DNA from: JACKHO01 sp041398745
GTDB lineage: Bacteria; Planctomycetota; Planctomycetia; Planctomycetales; Planctomycetaceae
NCBI GenBank assembly: GCA_041398745.1
Contig: JAWKUB010000006.1
Location: forward strand, 62,001-126,000
Direction of reading: 5' to 3'
DNA length: 64,000 nt
Part shown: one piece after another, positions 43,175 to 51,964 of the stretch
Position numbering within the stretch: position 1 is the stretch's first letter
Layout of the letters: each line of letters begins with the position of its first letter
Notes under the pieces: generated by a model
The model's input: only the letters and a program-made list of their open reading frames with translations
What the model was told of the DNA's origin: nothing
Databases searched by the model: none
Translations under genes and position numbers: made by a program

Positions 43175-43224
43175 GAGGACGTCGACTGGCTGTGGACAAT
43201 CACTGAGAATGTGGACGACTGGCA

Positions 43225-43692
43225 ATGCGCCGCAAAAAGAAAGAATTCAAACTCGACGACGAAATGGACATCACGCCGATGATCGACGTGACGTTCCTGC
43301 TGCTGATCTTTTTCATGGTCACGTCGAAAATGAATCAGGTGAAGGGCGATTTACCTCCGGCCAAGAACGGCTTGGGGGTCAACGCCAAGGATGCCATTGT
43401 CATCAGCATTTTCAATATGGACCCCGACCCTGAGGTCTACATCACCATGCACAAACGCGTCATGGGGGTTGCTGCAACTTCGGAAGAGGGGCCACTCGCT
43501 CTGGAACAACTGACGGAGCTCGTTCGTGAAGAAATGGCGGGTGATCGAAAAACCGTCATTATTCGGGCCGACCGTGACCTCGCCAGCGGATTTGTTGAGG
43601 AAGTTGCCCGCGCCGCCAGCGAAGCCGACCCGAATCTTGGTACCGAAGAAGGACTGCAGTTCTTCGTCGGAGTTATGGACAAACCCCGGTAG
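43225..43692 (+). CDS. exbD: ExbD/TolR family protein 1
   Basis: The 155-residue protein has a basic cytoplasmic end (MRRKKKEFK), one span at about 16-33 with the channel Asp in DITPMIDVTFLLLIFF (D21) and a C-terminal periplasmic domain. It should sit inside the ExbB pentamer and carry protons. No ribosome site is close to ATG 43225; a strong AGGAGG is 48 bases upstream at 43172-43177, so re-initiation after exbB is possible. Confidence 0.92.
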   Translation: MRRKKKEFKLDDEMDITPMIDVTFLLLIFFMVTSKMNQVKGDLPPAKNGLGVNAKDAIVISIFNMDPDPEVYITMHKRVMGVAATSEEGPLALEQLTELVREEMAGDRKTVIIRADRDLASGFVEEVARAASEADPNLGTEEGLQFFVGVMDKPR

Positions 43693-43724
43693 TTTCCCGT
43701 TTTCATTGATCGTTTCATTCCGTT

Positions 43725-44435
43725 ATGCCCATCATTTTTCGCTGCCCTGGATGCAATAAGAAGCTGAGCGTGACTCGCCGCAAGGCGGGGCAGCCAGTGG
43801 ATTGCCCTCAGTGTCAGAAGCGAATTGTGGTTCCCTCAATGGAAGAGGCGGTACCAGCGGAGTCCGTTCCGGTACCTGAGACAGCATCCCAGGAACCTGA
43901 CCTCACGTCACAGCAGGCCACCGAGTTCAAACTCGACTCGCCGACTCCGCACTGGTCGCCCGAGCGAAACCACTGGTTGGAAGATGACGACGAAGAAGAA
44001 CCGTTCAAGATCGACAAGCGGGGTATGGACGATGACGGGCTCGACATGACGCCCATGGTCGACGTCACGTTCCTGCTCCTCATTTTCTTCATGATTACCG
44101 CGTCATTTGCGGTTCAGAAGTCGTTGCAGACAACGCCTCCCGAACCAGACGAAGAAGGTGTATCACAGAACGTCTCGCAGGAAGACGTGGAAGAGGAGTC
44201 GGTCGTCGTCGAAATCGACGCGGAAAATAACATTCGAGTCGACGACGTGCCGGTCTCTGGCATTGCGGAACTTGTCGATGTGTTGACAGCAAAGCGGGCC
44301 AGTGAAAACAAGGGTGAAATGCTCATTGAAGTCCATGAACTGGCGACACACGGAACGGTGGTTGCCGTGACCGACGCCGGACTCGATGCCGACATGCAAC
44401 GCATTCGGCGCAGCACCAAACACGGAGACGAGTAG
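43725..44435 (+). CDS. ExbD/TolR family protein 2 with N-terminal zinc ribbon
   Basis: The 236-residue protein has an added cytoplasmic part. Residues 1-35 form a zinc ribbon with C7/C10 (FRCPGCNKK) and C27/C30 (DCPQCQKR), then a long acidic linker. One span at about 110-128 with the Asp D113 (DMTPMVDVTFLLLIFFM) and a periplasmic ExbD domain follow. Ordinary ExbD has only about 20 residues before its span. The ribbon suggests a cytoplasmic binding partner or metal control. It follows the first exbD by 32 bp; a heterodimer of both in the ExbB pore is likely. Confidence 0.9.
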   Translation: MPIIFRCPGCNKKLSVTRRKAGQPVDCPQCQKRIVVPSMEEAVPAESVPVPETASQEPDLTSQQATEFKLDSPTPHWSPERNHWLEDDDEEEPFKIDKRGMDDDGLDMTPMVDVTFLLLIFFMITASFAVQKSLQTTPPEPDEEGVSQNVSQEDVEEESVVVEIDAENNIRVDDVPVSGIAELVDVLTAKRASENKGEMLIEVHELATHGTVVAVTDAGLDADMQRIRRSTKHGDE

Positions 44436-44543
44436 CGTTACTGGTAATGAATCTCCCGTTCGGGAACTGAAATAAACGGCGAATGGTCAGGTCCGCATGG
44501 CTTGCCCTTCCGCGAATCGAAATACTTAAAACTGAACATTATT

Positions 44544-44560
44544 CGAACGTCTGACGTTCG
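44544..44560 (+). other. Short hairpin before the PQQ-propeller gene
   Basis: CGAACGT-CTG-ACGTTCG is a perfect 7-bp stem with a 3-base loop, 19 bp before ATG 44580 in the 144-bp gap. It could slow or regulate translation or be an operator. It is not a LexA box: the half-sites are too far apart. Confidence 0.35.
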
Positions 44561-44579
44561 TTAAAAGGTCTTTGAGGAC

Positions 44580-47500
44580 ATGGTACTCCACGACGACGAA
44601 TTCGAAGAAATCGACGACGACGATCTGGATGACTTCGACGAAGTTGAAGAGCTGGATGAAGTCGAAGAGCTGGACGGCGGCGGACTCAGTAGCGGACTCG
44701 ATGCGTTGGCTGCTGCCGAACGCAGCAGCTCACGTCCTTCTGGTCGCAGTAAGAAACCTGCCTCATCTCCCCAGAAAAAGTCAGCACCCGCTGCGAAACC
44801 CCAATCTCCGGCCGCCAAACAACCGCCCTCCGCCAAGAAGTCGGGTAGGGACAAGAAGGACGATCCCGCCTATTCCCCGCGTGTGCGTCAGGCCATGCGG
44901 CACCATCAGGAACGGCCTGGTGAAGAAGACCTGTTGCGTTCCCCGCTGGTGCTCACGCTGGCAGGAATTGCAGTGGCGCTCCTGTTGACCGGCGCGATTT
45001 TCTGGTTCATGGCCGGTCGCTATTCGACGGAGGCGACATTTAATCAGGCCAAGACGCTTTACGAGGAAGGCAACTACCGCGGCGCAATTCAGGAACTGGA
45101 TAATTTCTCGCTGACCTATCCGAAAGATCCGCTCGCCGTGGAAGCCAAGTATTTGGCCGGATTAGCCCGCATCAAGCAGTACAGTGAGGGTGGCGCACCA
45201 AATTACGAAGAGGCTCTTGTCCAGTTGCGGAACTTCGTCACCGATCAGCGAGACCGTGAAGACTTCGACGTTGTTCACCCGGACATTTTTGAGCATTCCA
45301 AGAGTATTGCTCTCGGCGCCGCGGAAGCTGCTGGCAAGAAGCCTGTTAAACCTCAGCTTCTGGAGGTGACCAAAGAAGCCAAGACCATGCTCAAGACGTA
45401 CGCTCCCAAAGACGTGCCGCCCACAGAGACACTGGAGCAAATCGAGTCGACCGTGCGGAATTCGGAGGCACTCATCCTGAAGGACGGCGTTTACTCTGAG
45501 CACATTGCCCAAATTCGAGCAGCGTTGGGTGAGGCGTCCGAATCAGAGAAAGGCGAAGGCACACCGGTGTCTGCCGGGCCAGTCAGTCCGCTCCGTGCAA
45601 TGCAGTTGCGGCACAACCTGTTGGTTCGTTATCCCGAATTCGAGCGTGACAAAACTGTTCGAGAGTACATGGAAAAGGCGCTTGAAGCGGAACGAAACGC
45701 CGTTCAAGTTGCAGATGCTGCCGTCGACGCCATCGCAGAAGACCGTCCTGCCGACGAAGGTACGTTGACCCTGCTGTTTCAGGGACGCACGCGGTCTGAC
45801 GAAGTCTCCGTTGGCCAGTCTGTTGTCGCTCTGGCACAAAACTGCTGCTACGGAATGGACCTCGTCACCGGAGCCCCGGTCTGGCGGCGCACTGTTGGAC
45901 TCGACACGCCGTTCTTCCCACTCATCGACTCGGGCACCAGTCGCGTTGTGATGTTTGATACGCGGTACCAGGAACTGGTCTGCGTTGACCAGCATCAGGG
46001 AACGTTCCAGTGGCGGTTGCCCGTCAACGCCAATGTTCGTGGGACACCGTACATGTCGGAAGGAACGGTGTTTGCGGCCACGGAAACGGGTGAACTGCTC
46101 GCTGTCGATTTAGAAAGTGGTCGGCTTCGTACGCGTTTGCAGTTCTCACAATCTATTTCCGGTCCTGTTGAAATCAAGGCTGGCCACCTGGTGGTCGCGG
46201 GCAATGAAGACGTGTTATACGAACTCACGAAGCGTCCACTGGAATGTGTCCGGGTGCATTACTTCGGACAGCCGGCCGAGTCTATTGAGGCGCCTCTTAC
46301 AGCCATGGGCAGTTACTTGCTCATGATCGAAAACATCGGTGAGTCTGGAAAACTGCGACTCATTGAAACGAATACCGGCGAGGATTCCTTTACACAGGTT
46401 GCCACCAGCAATGTTGTGGGACGCGTATTCGATCAACCCGTCATTCGCGGGCGCGACCTGTTCATCCCGTCGTCTGGTGAACGGATTTCATCCTTCTCTG
46501 TGTCCGACGATCCGGGACAACCCCCACTCACTCCCGGCCCGAATTACCAGGGCAAGGAAGAGGATGACATCCCTATTCACATGTTGCCTGGGCCAGACAG
46601 ACAATTGTGGATTGCAACTGTCGCACTTGCCCGATTACGTTTGACGACTGACGCCCTCCAACCCGACAGCGATCCCGTTGCCAGTGGCGTATCAACACAG
46701 CCACTGGTTTACGAAGCAGGCTACCTGTTTAATGCCCGTCAGCGCCCCTACAGCAAATCGGTCGTATTGACGCGGACCGACCGCGACGAACTCACGAGTG
46801 ACTGGCAAGCCGTTTTGGGAAGTGCTCCCCTGGCATTTGCGAATGCCGGAGACATGCTGATTTCAGTAAATGACGCGGGAGTAATATTCCGCGTGGGCGA
46901 CCGTCAGTGGGGAGAAAAGTTCTACACCACTGCCGCTTCACGGCTTCCTGTTCACCAGGAACTGGTAACGCCTCTGGCTGCCGCAACGGTGGGGGACAAT
47001 CGTCTCGCCATTGTCTGCGGAAATCCAGAACCGCGTTGCTGGATTGTCGGTCCGTCCGGCCAAATTGAAGGTTCGCCCCAACTGCCCGACGTGCCTGAAG
47101 CCGCACCGGTCATGATTGGCGATCGGCTGGTCATACCCATGGCTGGGCGACTCAAAGCAATTAAGCTGGCATCGCAGTCCACAATTCAGGATTTCGTTCT
47201 GCCAACCGGAGAGTCGCATATTTGGAGAGACGTGAAGTCCGCTGGTGGAGACCGGGCTATTGCCGTCACGGAAGATGGTATCCTCATGCAAATCCGGCTT
47301 CTCAGTTCGCCAAAGACTCATTTGGCGGAAGCGGGCCGCATCGAGTTGGGTGCGGCGGTAACAATTCCGCTGGGAGCGAGTGACCAGTTTGTCGCCGTCA
47401 TTGACGCGAACCAGCGAGTCACGCTGTTAAGTGCCGAGCAGTTTGAACGGGTCGGCACCCGCACGTTCCAGTCGGCACCGTCGTCTGCTCCCATTGTGGT

Positions 47501-47804
47501 CGGTGCTCACGTCCTTGTGGAATCTGGGCTCACCGAACTGCACGCCGTCAATGCCGATGAAGGTCTCACGTCGCGTTGGACCATGCCACTCAATGGATCA
47601 CCACTCATTGGTGGACTGGAAATTCCGGCGGGCCTCGTGCTTGCTCAACAGAATGGCACTGTAACCGTAGTGAATCCCGAGAGTGGTGAAGTGAAGTCCC
47701 AGACGTCTGCCGGTCGCATGTTGGCTGTCGGCCCCTTCGTGACATCACGAGGAGTTTTCGTCGCCACCATCGACAATACACTCATTCCCATTCAACTCCC
47801 GTAA
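44580..47804 (+). CDS. Membrane-anchored TPR and PQQ-propeller protein of the Exb locus
   Basis: The product has 1074 residues. The cytoplasmic end has a strongly acidic run (residues 6-32) and a Ser/Pro/Lys-rich linker. One membrane span is at about 122-145 (SPLVLTLAGIAVALLLTGAI). A TPR-like part at about 150-210 (FNQAKTLYEEGNYRGAIQEL) leads to a long beta-propeller from about 400 to the end, with BamB/PQQ-type repeats such as YGMDLVTGAPVWRRTVGL and CVDQHQGTFQWRLP. The propeller would lie in the periplasm and act as a binding scaffold. A missing secretory leader and the membrane anchor fit a role in a complex with the Exb channel. Confidence 0.8.
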   Translation: MVLHDDEFEEIDDDDLDDFDEVEELDEVEELDGGGLSSGLDALAAAERSSSRPSGRSKKPASSPQKKSAPAAKPQSPAAKQPPSAKKSGRDKKDDPAYSPRVRQAMRHHQERPGEEDLLRSPLVLTLAGIAVALLLTGAIFWFMAGRYSTEATFNQAKTLYEEGNYRGAIQELDNFSLTYPKDPLAVEAKYLAGLARIKQYSEGGAPNYEEALVQLRNFVTDQRDREDFDVVHPDIFEHSKSIALGAAEAAGKKPVKPQLLEVTKEAKTMLKTYAPKDVPPTETLEQIESTVRNSEALILKDGVYSEHIAQIRAALGEASESEKGEGTPVSAGPVSPLRAMQLRHNLLVRYPEFERDKTVREYMEKALEAERNAVQVADAAVDAIAEDRPADEGTLTLLFQGRTRSDEVSVGQSVVALAQNCCYGMDLVTGAPVWRRTVGLDTPFFPLIDSGTSRVVMFDTRYQELVCVDQHQGTFQWRLPVNANVRGTPYMSEGTVFAATETGELLAVDLESGRLRTRLQFSQSISGPVEIKAGHLVVAGNEDVLYELTKRPLECVRVHYFGQPAESIEAPLTAMGSYLLMIENIGESGKLRLIETNTGEDSFTQVATSNVVGRVFDQPVIRGRDLFIPSSGERISSFSVSDDPGQPPLTPGPNYQGKEEDDIPIHMLPGPDRQLWIATVALARLRLTTDALQPDSDPVASGVSTQPLVYEAGYLFNARQRPYSKSVVLTRTDRDELTSDWQAVLGSAPLAFANAGDMLISVNDAGVIFRVGDRQWGEKFYTTAASRLPVHQELVTPLAAATVGDNRLAIVCGNPEPRCWIVGPSGQIEGSPQLPDVPEAAPVMIGDRLVIPMAGRLKAIKLASQSTIQDFVLPTGESHIWRDVKSAGGDRAIAVTEDGILMQIRLLSSPKTHLAEAGRIELGAAVTIPLGASDQFVAVIDANQRVTLLSAEQFERVGTRTFQSAPSSAPIVVGAHVLVESGLTELHAVNADEGLTSRWTMPLNGSPLIGGLEIPAGLVLAQQNGTVTVVNPESGEVKSQTSAGRMLAVGPFVTSRGVFVATIDNTLIPIQLP

Positions 47805-47834
47805 CGACAATCCAGGTACGGTACTTTGGTATCG

Positions 47835-50390
47835 ATGACACATAAGCTGCTGCCTCAGTTCAGACTTGTCGGACTTGATGTCCGACAGGTAATGCGAGTC
47901 GTTTGCTACAGCATTCTGATGGCGCTTGCCGTGCTCTCGCTGTCCGCGAATGCTTTTGCACAGGCAGAGACAGAAACGCCCGCTACCGGCGAAGATGGTG
48001 AACCCGCGCCCGAACCGGACCCCATCTTCAAGCTGGAGGACATGCAGGTTCCTTCCATTGATACACTGCTCAACGAGCGAGCGCTCGACTGGATTATCCT
48101 GGCGACCGATGACGTTTACGTCGTTGAATCGATCGTTCCGCGTCCCAATACACTTGATAAGCGGAAGCTCGAAATCGAACGAAAGCAGGAAGAACGCCGC
48201 ACTGCACCTGCGGAACAACGCAAGGCAATTGCTGAGGAACTGGAAGAACTCAACTACCTGTACGTGGCACTTCCAGATGTTGCCGGCAACCCGGAACGCC
48301 GAATTCCCACGCGACTCATCAAGGAAATTGTGCATCATGAAGATTTGATGATGCGCCGCGCACGCATGCTACTGGAGGAGAGCGACATCGAGCATGCTTT
48401 TGAACTGATTTCTCGATTGGAGAAAGACTGGGACGCCTGGCCCGGCCTCGACGCACTTCACAATGAGTTCCTGCTTGTCGATGGAAAAGCTCGGCTCGCG
48501 GCAAAGAACTGGAATGAAGCACTGACAATTTTTCGCGAACTCTACGCCCGCGATAAGCAGTACGCCGGATTGTCCCAGAGTTATGGACAGGGAATCGACG
48601 CACTCGTCTCCGAGGCAGTGGCGGAAGACGACTTCCGCCGCGCGACATTTCACCTGGAAGAACTGACGGCCCGATTTGCAGGCCATCCCGTATTCCAGAA
48701 GTACGATGCCCAGTTTACAGCGCAGGTCAACAAGTTAATTGCCGAGGCAGACGCAGCCTCAGCAAGTGGCGATTACCGTACTGCAACTATGAAAGTTGAA
48801 GACGGAGCACGCATTTGGCCGCGCACTCCCGCCTTACAACCCGCCTATCGGAAACATGCACTGCGCTATCAGCGACTCCATGCCGGTGTGCTCAATTTGC
48901 CTGAAGAGGGTAAGTCTTTCTTCCTGCCAGCCCCTGCCGACTTGCGAGTTCAACCGCTGAAAAGTTTGCCGCTGTTCGAAGTGAACCGCATGCGTGACGG
49001 CACCGCCTACTACCGCACTCGGTTTCTGGATGAGTGGGAACCATACGACCTTGGCCGCCGAATGAAGTTCACGCTCCGGCAGTTCCGACAGCCCTCAGAT
49101 ATGCATCAGGTTATCGGCAGTCCAGATGTTGTCACGCAACTGTTGCGGCTCATCTCACCTGAGCGTCCTGAGTTCGACGAACGTCTGGCTTCGTACATCG
49201 AAAACGTAACCGTGCATTCTCCACTGGAGTTCACCATCGATTTCCGCCGTGTCCCACCACGAATCGAACCGCTGCTGGAGGCGATACGCTTTCAGAGTCC
49301 TTCTGCCAGCGACGAATCCGTCGATTCCGATGAGACGGACGAAACCCTCATTGGTCCCCTGACGGACGTTGGTGGATTTCGGAGAATCTCCGTTGATGCG
49401 AAGCAATATGCCATTCAGCGGGCTCTCCCCGAACCCGATGGATTACCCGTTTACCACGTTGCGGAAATCGTCGAACACAAGTACGAAAATTTTGAACAGG
49501 CCGTTCAGGCGCTCAGCCGGGGAGAGGTGTCAATTTTGCCGGAATTGCCCGATTGGATTGTCCGACAGTACCAGGACGACGAAGAGTTCCTGCAGGCATA
49601 TCGACTTGAAAAACTCGAGCTGCCTCTCACTCAGGTCCTGCAATTCAATCCGAGTTCGCGTGTGCTGCGAACACGTGAACTGCGGCGCGGTCTGGCCTAC
49701 GCCGTGGACCGCGAAAAGATCCTGAAGGACATCATTCTTCGAGATGAAAAAATGCGGCATGGACGTATTATCACCGGACCATTCTTCTCAGACAGTCCGG
49801 CGCGGCACGTGCTCGTGGAACCACGTCGGTACGACATTTCGTCAGCCATTGCCATGATCGTGGCCGCTAAGAAAATTCTGACGATTCAAAAAGTCGTCGA
49901 AGAGGAAAACTTGCCCCGCCTGAAGTTTCTGGTCGAGCCCGGCCCGTTGCAGGAAGAGGCCGCTAAGGAAATGGCGCGGGTCTGGGGAATCATTGGCGTG
50001 CCGGTCGATATTGTTGTCGGTACAGACGAAGGTGATGGGCAATGGGATATCATGTTGCGGTCTCTCCAAATGACCGATCCGCTCGTCGAAATCTGGCCGT
50101 TCCTCACGGTGTCTGATAGGGCACAGCTTTCCGACCTCGATGATTATCCAGACTGGCTGAAACAGGAAATTGTCGATTTGGATCGCACCAGCGATCAAAG
50201 CCGGGCGCTGGAACGGATGCAGGAATTGCATCGACACTTGTGGGTCGATGCCGCTCTTGTCCCGCTCTGGGAAGTGGACCAGTATCGCATTTGCCGCAAG
50301 ACCATTAGCGACTCCACTGCCAAACCAATTTATCCGTATGACGGTGTCGACCATTGGACGCAGGAGCCGTGGTTTTCATTGACACAGTAA
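47835..50390 (+). CDS. Family-5 solute-binding protein fused to TPR region
   Basis: ATG 47835 gives 851 residues. A signal sequence at about 20-43 (RVVCYSILMALAVLSLSANAFA) is followed by a TPR-like helical part at about 165-330. From about 370 it resembles SBP_bac_5, the oligopeptide-binding family: EPYDLGRRMKFTLRQF, VKALSRGEVS-like AVQALSRGEVSILPELP, and TRELRRGLAYAVDREKIL. No ABC permease or ATPase gene is in the locus. So it may feed ligand to the Exb machine or use the binding fold for structure. It is 30 bp after the propeller gene. Confidence 0.8.
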   Translation: MTHKLLPQFRLVGLDVRQVMRVVCYSILMALAVLSLSANAFAQAETETPATGEDGEPAPEPDPIFKLEDMQVPSIDTLLNERALDWIILATDDVYVVESIVPRPNTLDKRKLEIERKQEERRTAPAEQRKAIAEELEELNYLYVALPDVAGNPERRIPTRLIKEIVHHEDLMMRRARMLLEESDIEHAFELISRLEKDWDAWPGLDALHNEFLLVDGKARLAAKNWNEALTIFRELYARDKQYAGLSQSYGQGIDALVSEAVAEDDFRRATFHLEELTARFAGHPVFQKYDAQFTAQVNKLIAEADAASASGDYRTATMKVEDGARIWPRTPALQPAYRKHALRYQRLHAGVLNLPEEGKSFFLPAPADLRVQPLKSLPLFEVNRMRDGTAYYRTRFLDEWEPYDLGRRMKFTLRQFRQPSDMHQVIGSPDVVTQLLRLISPERPEFDERLASYIENVTVHSPLEFTIDFRRVPPRIEPLLEAIRFQSPSASDESVDSDETDETLIGPLTDVGGFRRISVDAKQYAIQRALPEPDGLPVYHVAEIVEHKYENFEQAVQALSRGEVSILPELPDWIVRQYQDDEEFLQAYRLEKLELPLTQVLQFNPSSRVLRTRELRRGLAYAVDREKILKDIILRDEKMRHGRIITGPFFSDSPARHVLVEPRRYDISSAIAMIVAAKKILTIQKVVEEENLPRLKFLVEPGPLQEEAAKEMARVWGIIGVPVDIVVGTDEGDGQWDIMLRSLQMTDPLVEIWPFLTVSDRAQLSDLDDYPDWLKQEIVDLDRTSDQSRALERMQELHRHLWVDAALVPLWEVDQYRICRKTISDSTAKPIYPYDGVDHWTQEPWFSLTQ

Positions 50391-50410
50391 CTGGATTTGA
50401 GTTTCGTCTC

Positions 50411-51964
50411 ATGCGAATGTTTTTCACTCGGACATTAATTTGTGCTCTTCTACTGCTGGCGATGAACTTCGCTGTGCAGCCGGTGCGTGCACAAGAGGAC
50501 CCAGCTGCCGAGGCCGTCGCTCCGGCTGAAGCGACCGCAACTGAGGGTGAGGAGACGACTACGGCGAACGCTGAAGTAAAAGAGGTGGCAAAGCCGGAAG
50601 TGGTCATACCTCCTCCGTTCACGTTACGGCCCTACAACATTCTGGTTCAAGTGACCTGGCCTGCAGATGCTCACTTTCCGCAATCGCGCCGACAAGAGTT
50701 GTCGGATGCGGTCAATCGGGATTTGGCTTCCCGGTTCCGACAAATGTGGAACCTGGAATGCCGTGAATCCCTGGCATCCGAACGACAGACAGCTTCAGCT
50801 TTGCAGCAGGCCGACCCGGAAGAGTGGACGGCCCAATACGTCGACGCCGGCTTTGACAAGGTTTTGCATGTTGTTGTTGAACAACAGGGCGTCGTCCAGA
50901 AAGTCACCGGAATCGAATGGTGTTACAGCTCGCAAACCCTCAGCCCACTGGTGCAACGGGAGTCTCGAGATTCACGCGAACTGGCAAAGCTAGTGGCCGA
51001 TGCGGCCTCGCGTGCGTTTCGCCCCATCGGGGAAATCGAAATCAGTGAAGGTGAGAAACTCGAATTCCGCATTCGGGCGGGCGAGTTTCCTCCTGAGGAT
51101 CCCGCCCTCGCTCCATTCCAGGAGGGGCAGTACCTCATCCCGTATGTCCGCTATTTTGGTAAGAAACGCGAGCTGCAAAGCATCCGTACCATTCCCTGGA
51201 CCTATTTGAAGGTTGTCGAACGCGACCGTAGCCGCGTGCGTGTGGAAACGAAGTCTGCTTTTGGCCAACCGGTTCCCAAAGCAGGGCGCCGCATGGAAGT
51301 CATGGTCATGTTGTTGCGTCCAAGCTGGGATGCATCGGAAGTTCTGCTGTATCCCCGAGGCAGCCGACGAACACCATTGGTTGGATATCATTGCGATGTG
51401 GTTGATCGTCTTCCCACGAAGGAGGACCCCGTACCTGAGCGGGATATCTACTATTCGACTCGGGAAGGAACCATTCGCATCCCGGTACCCCAAGAAGGAG
51501 ATCCGCTGCGGTATTTGATGGTCCACAGTGGCCAGTCAGTACTGGCTCAGCTTCCCATTCTGCCGGGCACGTCGCCGTGGCTCGAAGTGGAAGTGCCGGA
51601 TGACCGTGCGCGGCTCACGGTGGAAGGTGAAGTTTCGCTGCTGCAGGGAGAACTCATCGACATTATTGCGACCCGGGAAGTCATTTTCGCGCGAACTCGT
51701 GCGGCGGCGAAAAAGGAAGACTGGACCAGCTTCGACCAATTCAACAAACAAATCGACGCGCTGCCCAAGCTCGAAGAATTCAAGGGACGCATTGACACTC
51801 TGCAATTGCAGGCCGTGTATCAGGCCCAACAGGCAAAAGACCGCGTTGCCGAAATTCGCATTAAGCGACTGTGTGCCAAAGTGCTGGAGTCGGCGGAAAC
51901 ACATTTGGACCCAGGCCGCATTGCCGAGTTTCGCGGTGAAATGCGGGGAGTGCGGCCGGAGTGA
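50411..51964 (+). CDS. Secreted protein of unknown function in the Exb locus
   Basis: ATG 50411 (MRMFFTRTLICALLLLAM) gives 517 residues, with a signal peptide cut near VRAQE (about 27). An Ala/Glu-rich linker follows to about 60. The rest is mixed alpha/beta with VTWPADAHFPQSRRQELSDA at its start and a helical C-terminus. I recognise no family. The gene begins 20 bp after the previous stop and overlaps the next start by four bases (GTGA), so all three are in one transcript. Confidence 0.75.
   Translation: MRMFFTRTLICALLLLAMNFAVQPVRAQEDPAAEAVAPAEATATEGEETTTANAEVKEVAKPEVVIPPPFTLRPYNILVQVTWPADAHFPQSRRQELSDAVNRDLASRFRQMWNLECRESLASERQTASALQQADPEEWTAQYVDAGFDKVLHVVVEQQGVVQKVTGIEWCYSSQTLSPLVQRESRDSRELAKLVADAASRAFRPIGEIEISEGEKLEFRIRAGEFPPEDPALAPFQEGQYLIPYVRYFGKKRELQSIRTIPWTYLKVVERDRSRVRVETKSAFGQPVPKAGRRMEVMVMLLRPSWDASEVLLYPRGSRRTPLVGYHCDVVDRLPTKEDPVPERDIYYSTREGTIRIPVPQEGDPLRYLMVHSGQSVLAQLPILPGTSPWLEVEVPDDRARLTVEGEVSLLQGELIDIIATREVIFARTRAAAKKEDWTSFDQFNKQIDALPKLEEFKGRIDTLQLQAVYQAQQAKDRVAEIRIKRLCAKVLESAETHLDPGRIAEFRGEMRGVRPE

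Noticed and set aside
43166..43177. CCTCCTAGGAGG palindrome as a regulator site
   Set aside because: It is more simply the exbB stop codon next to a Shine-Dalgarno sequence; kept only as a note in the exbD entry.
44544..44560. LexA/SOS box
   Set aside because: The GAAC and GTTC half-sites are seven bases apart rather than four.
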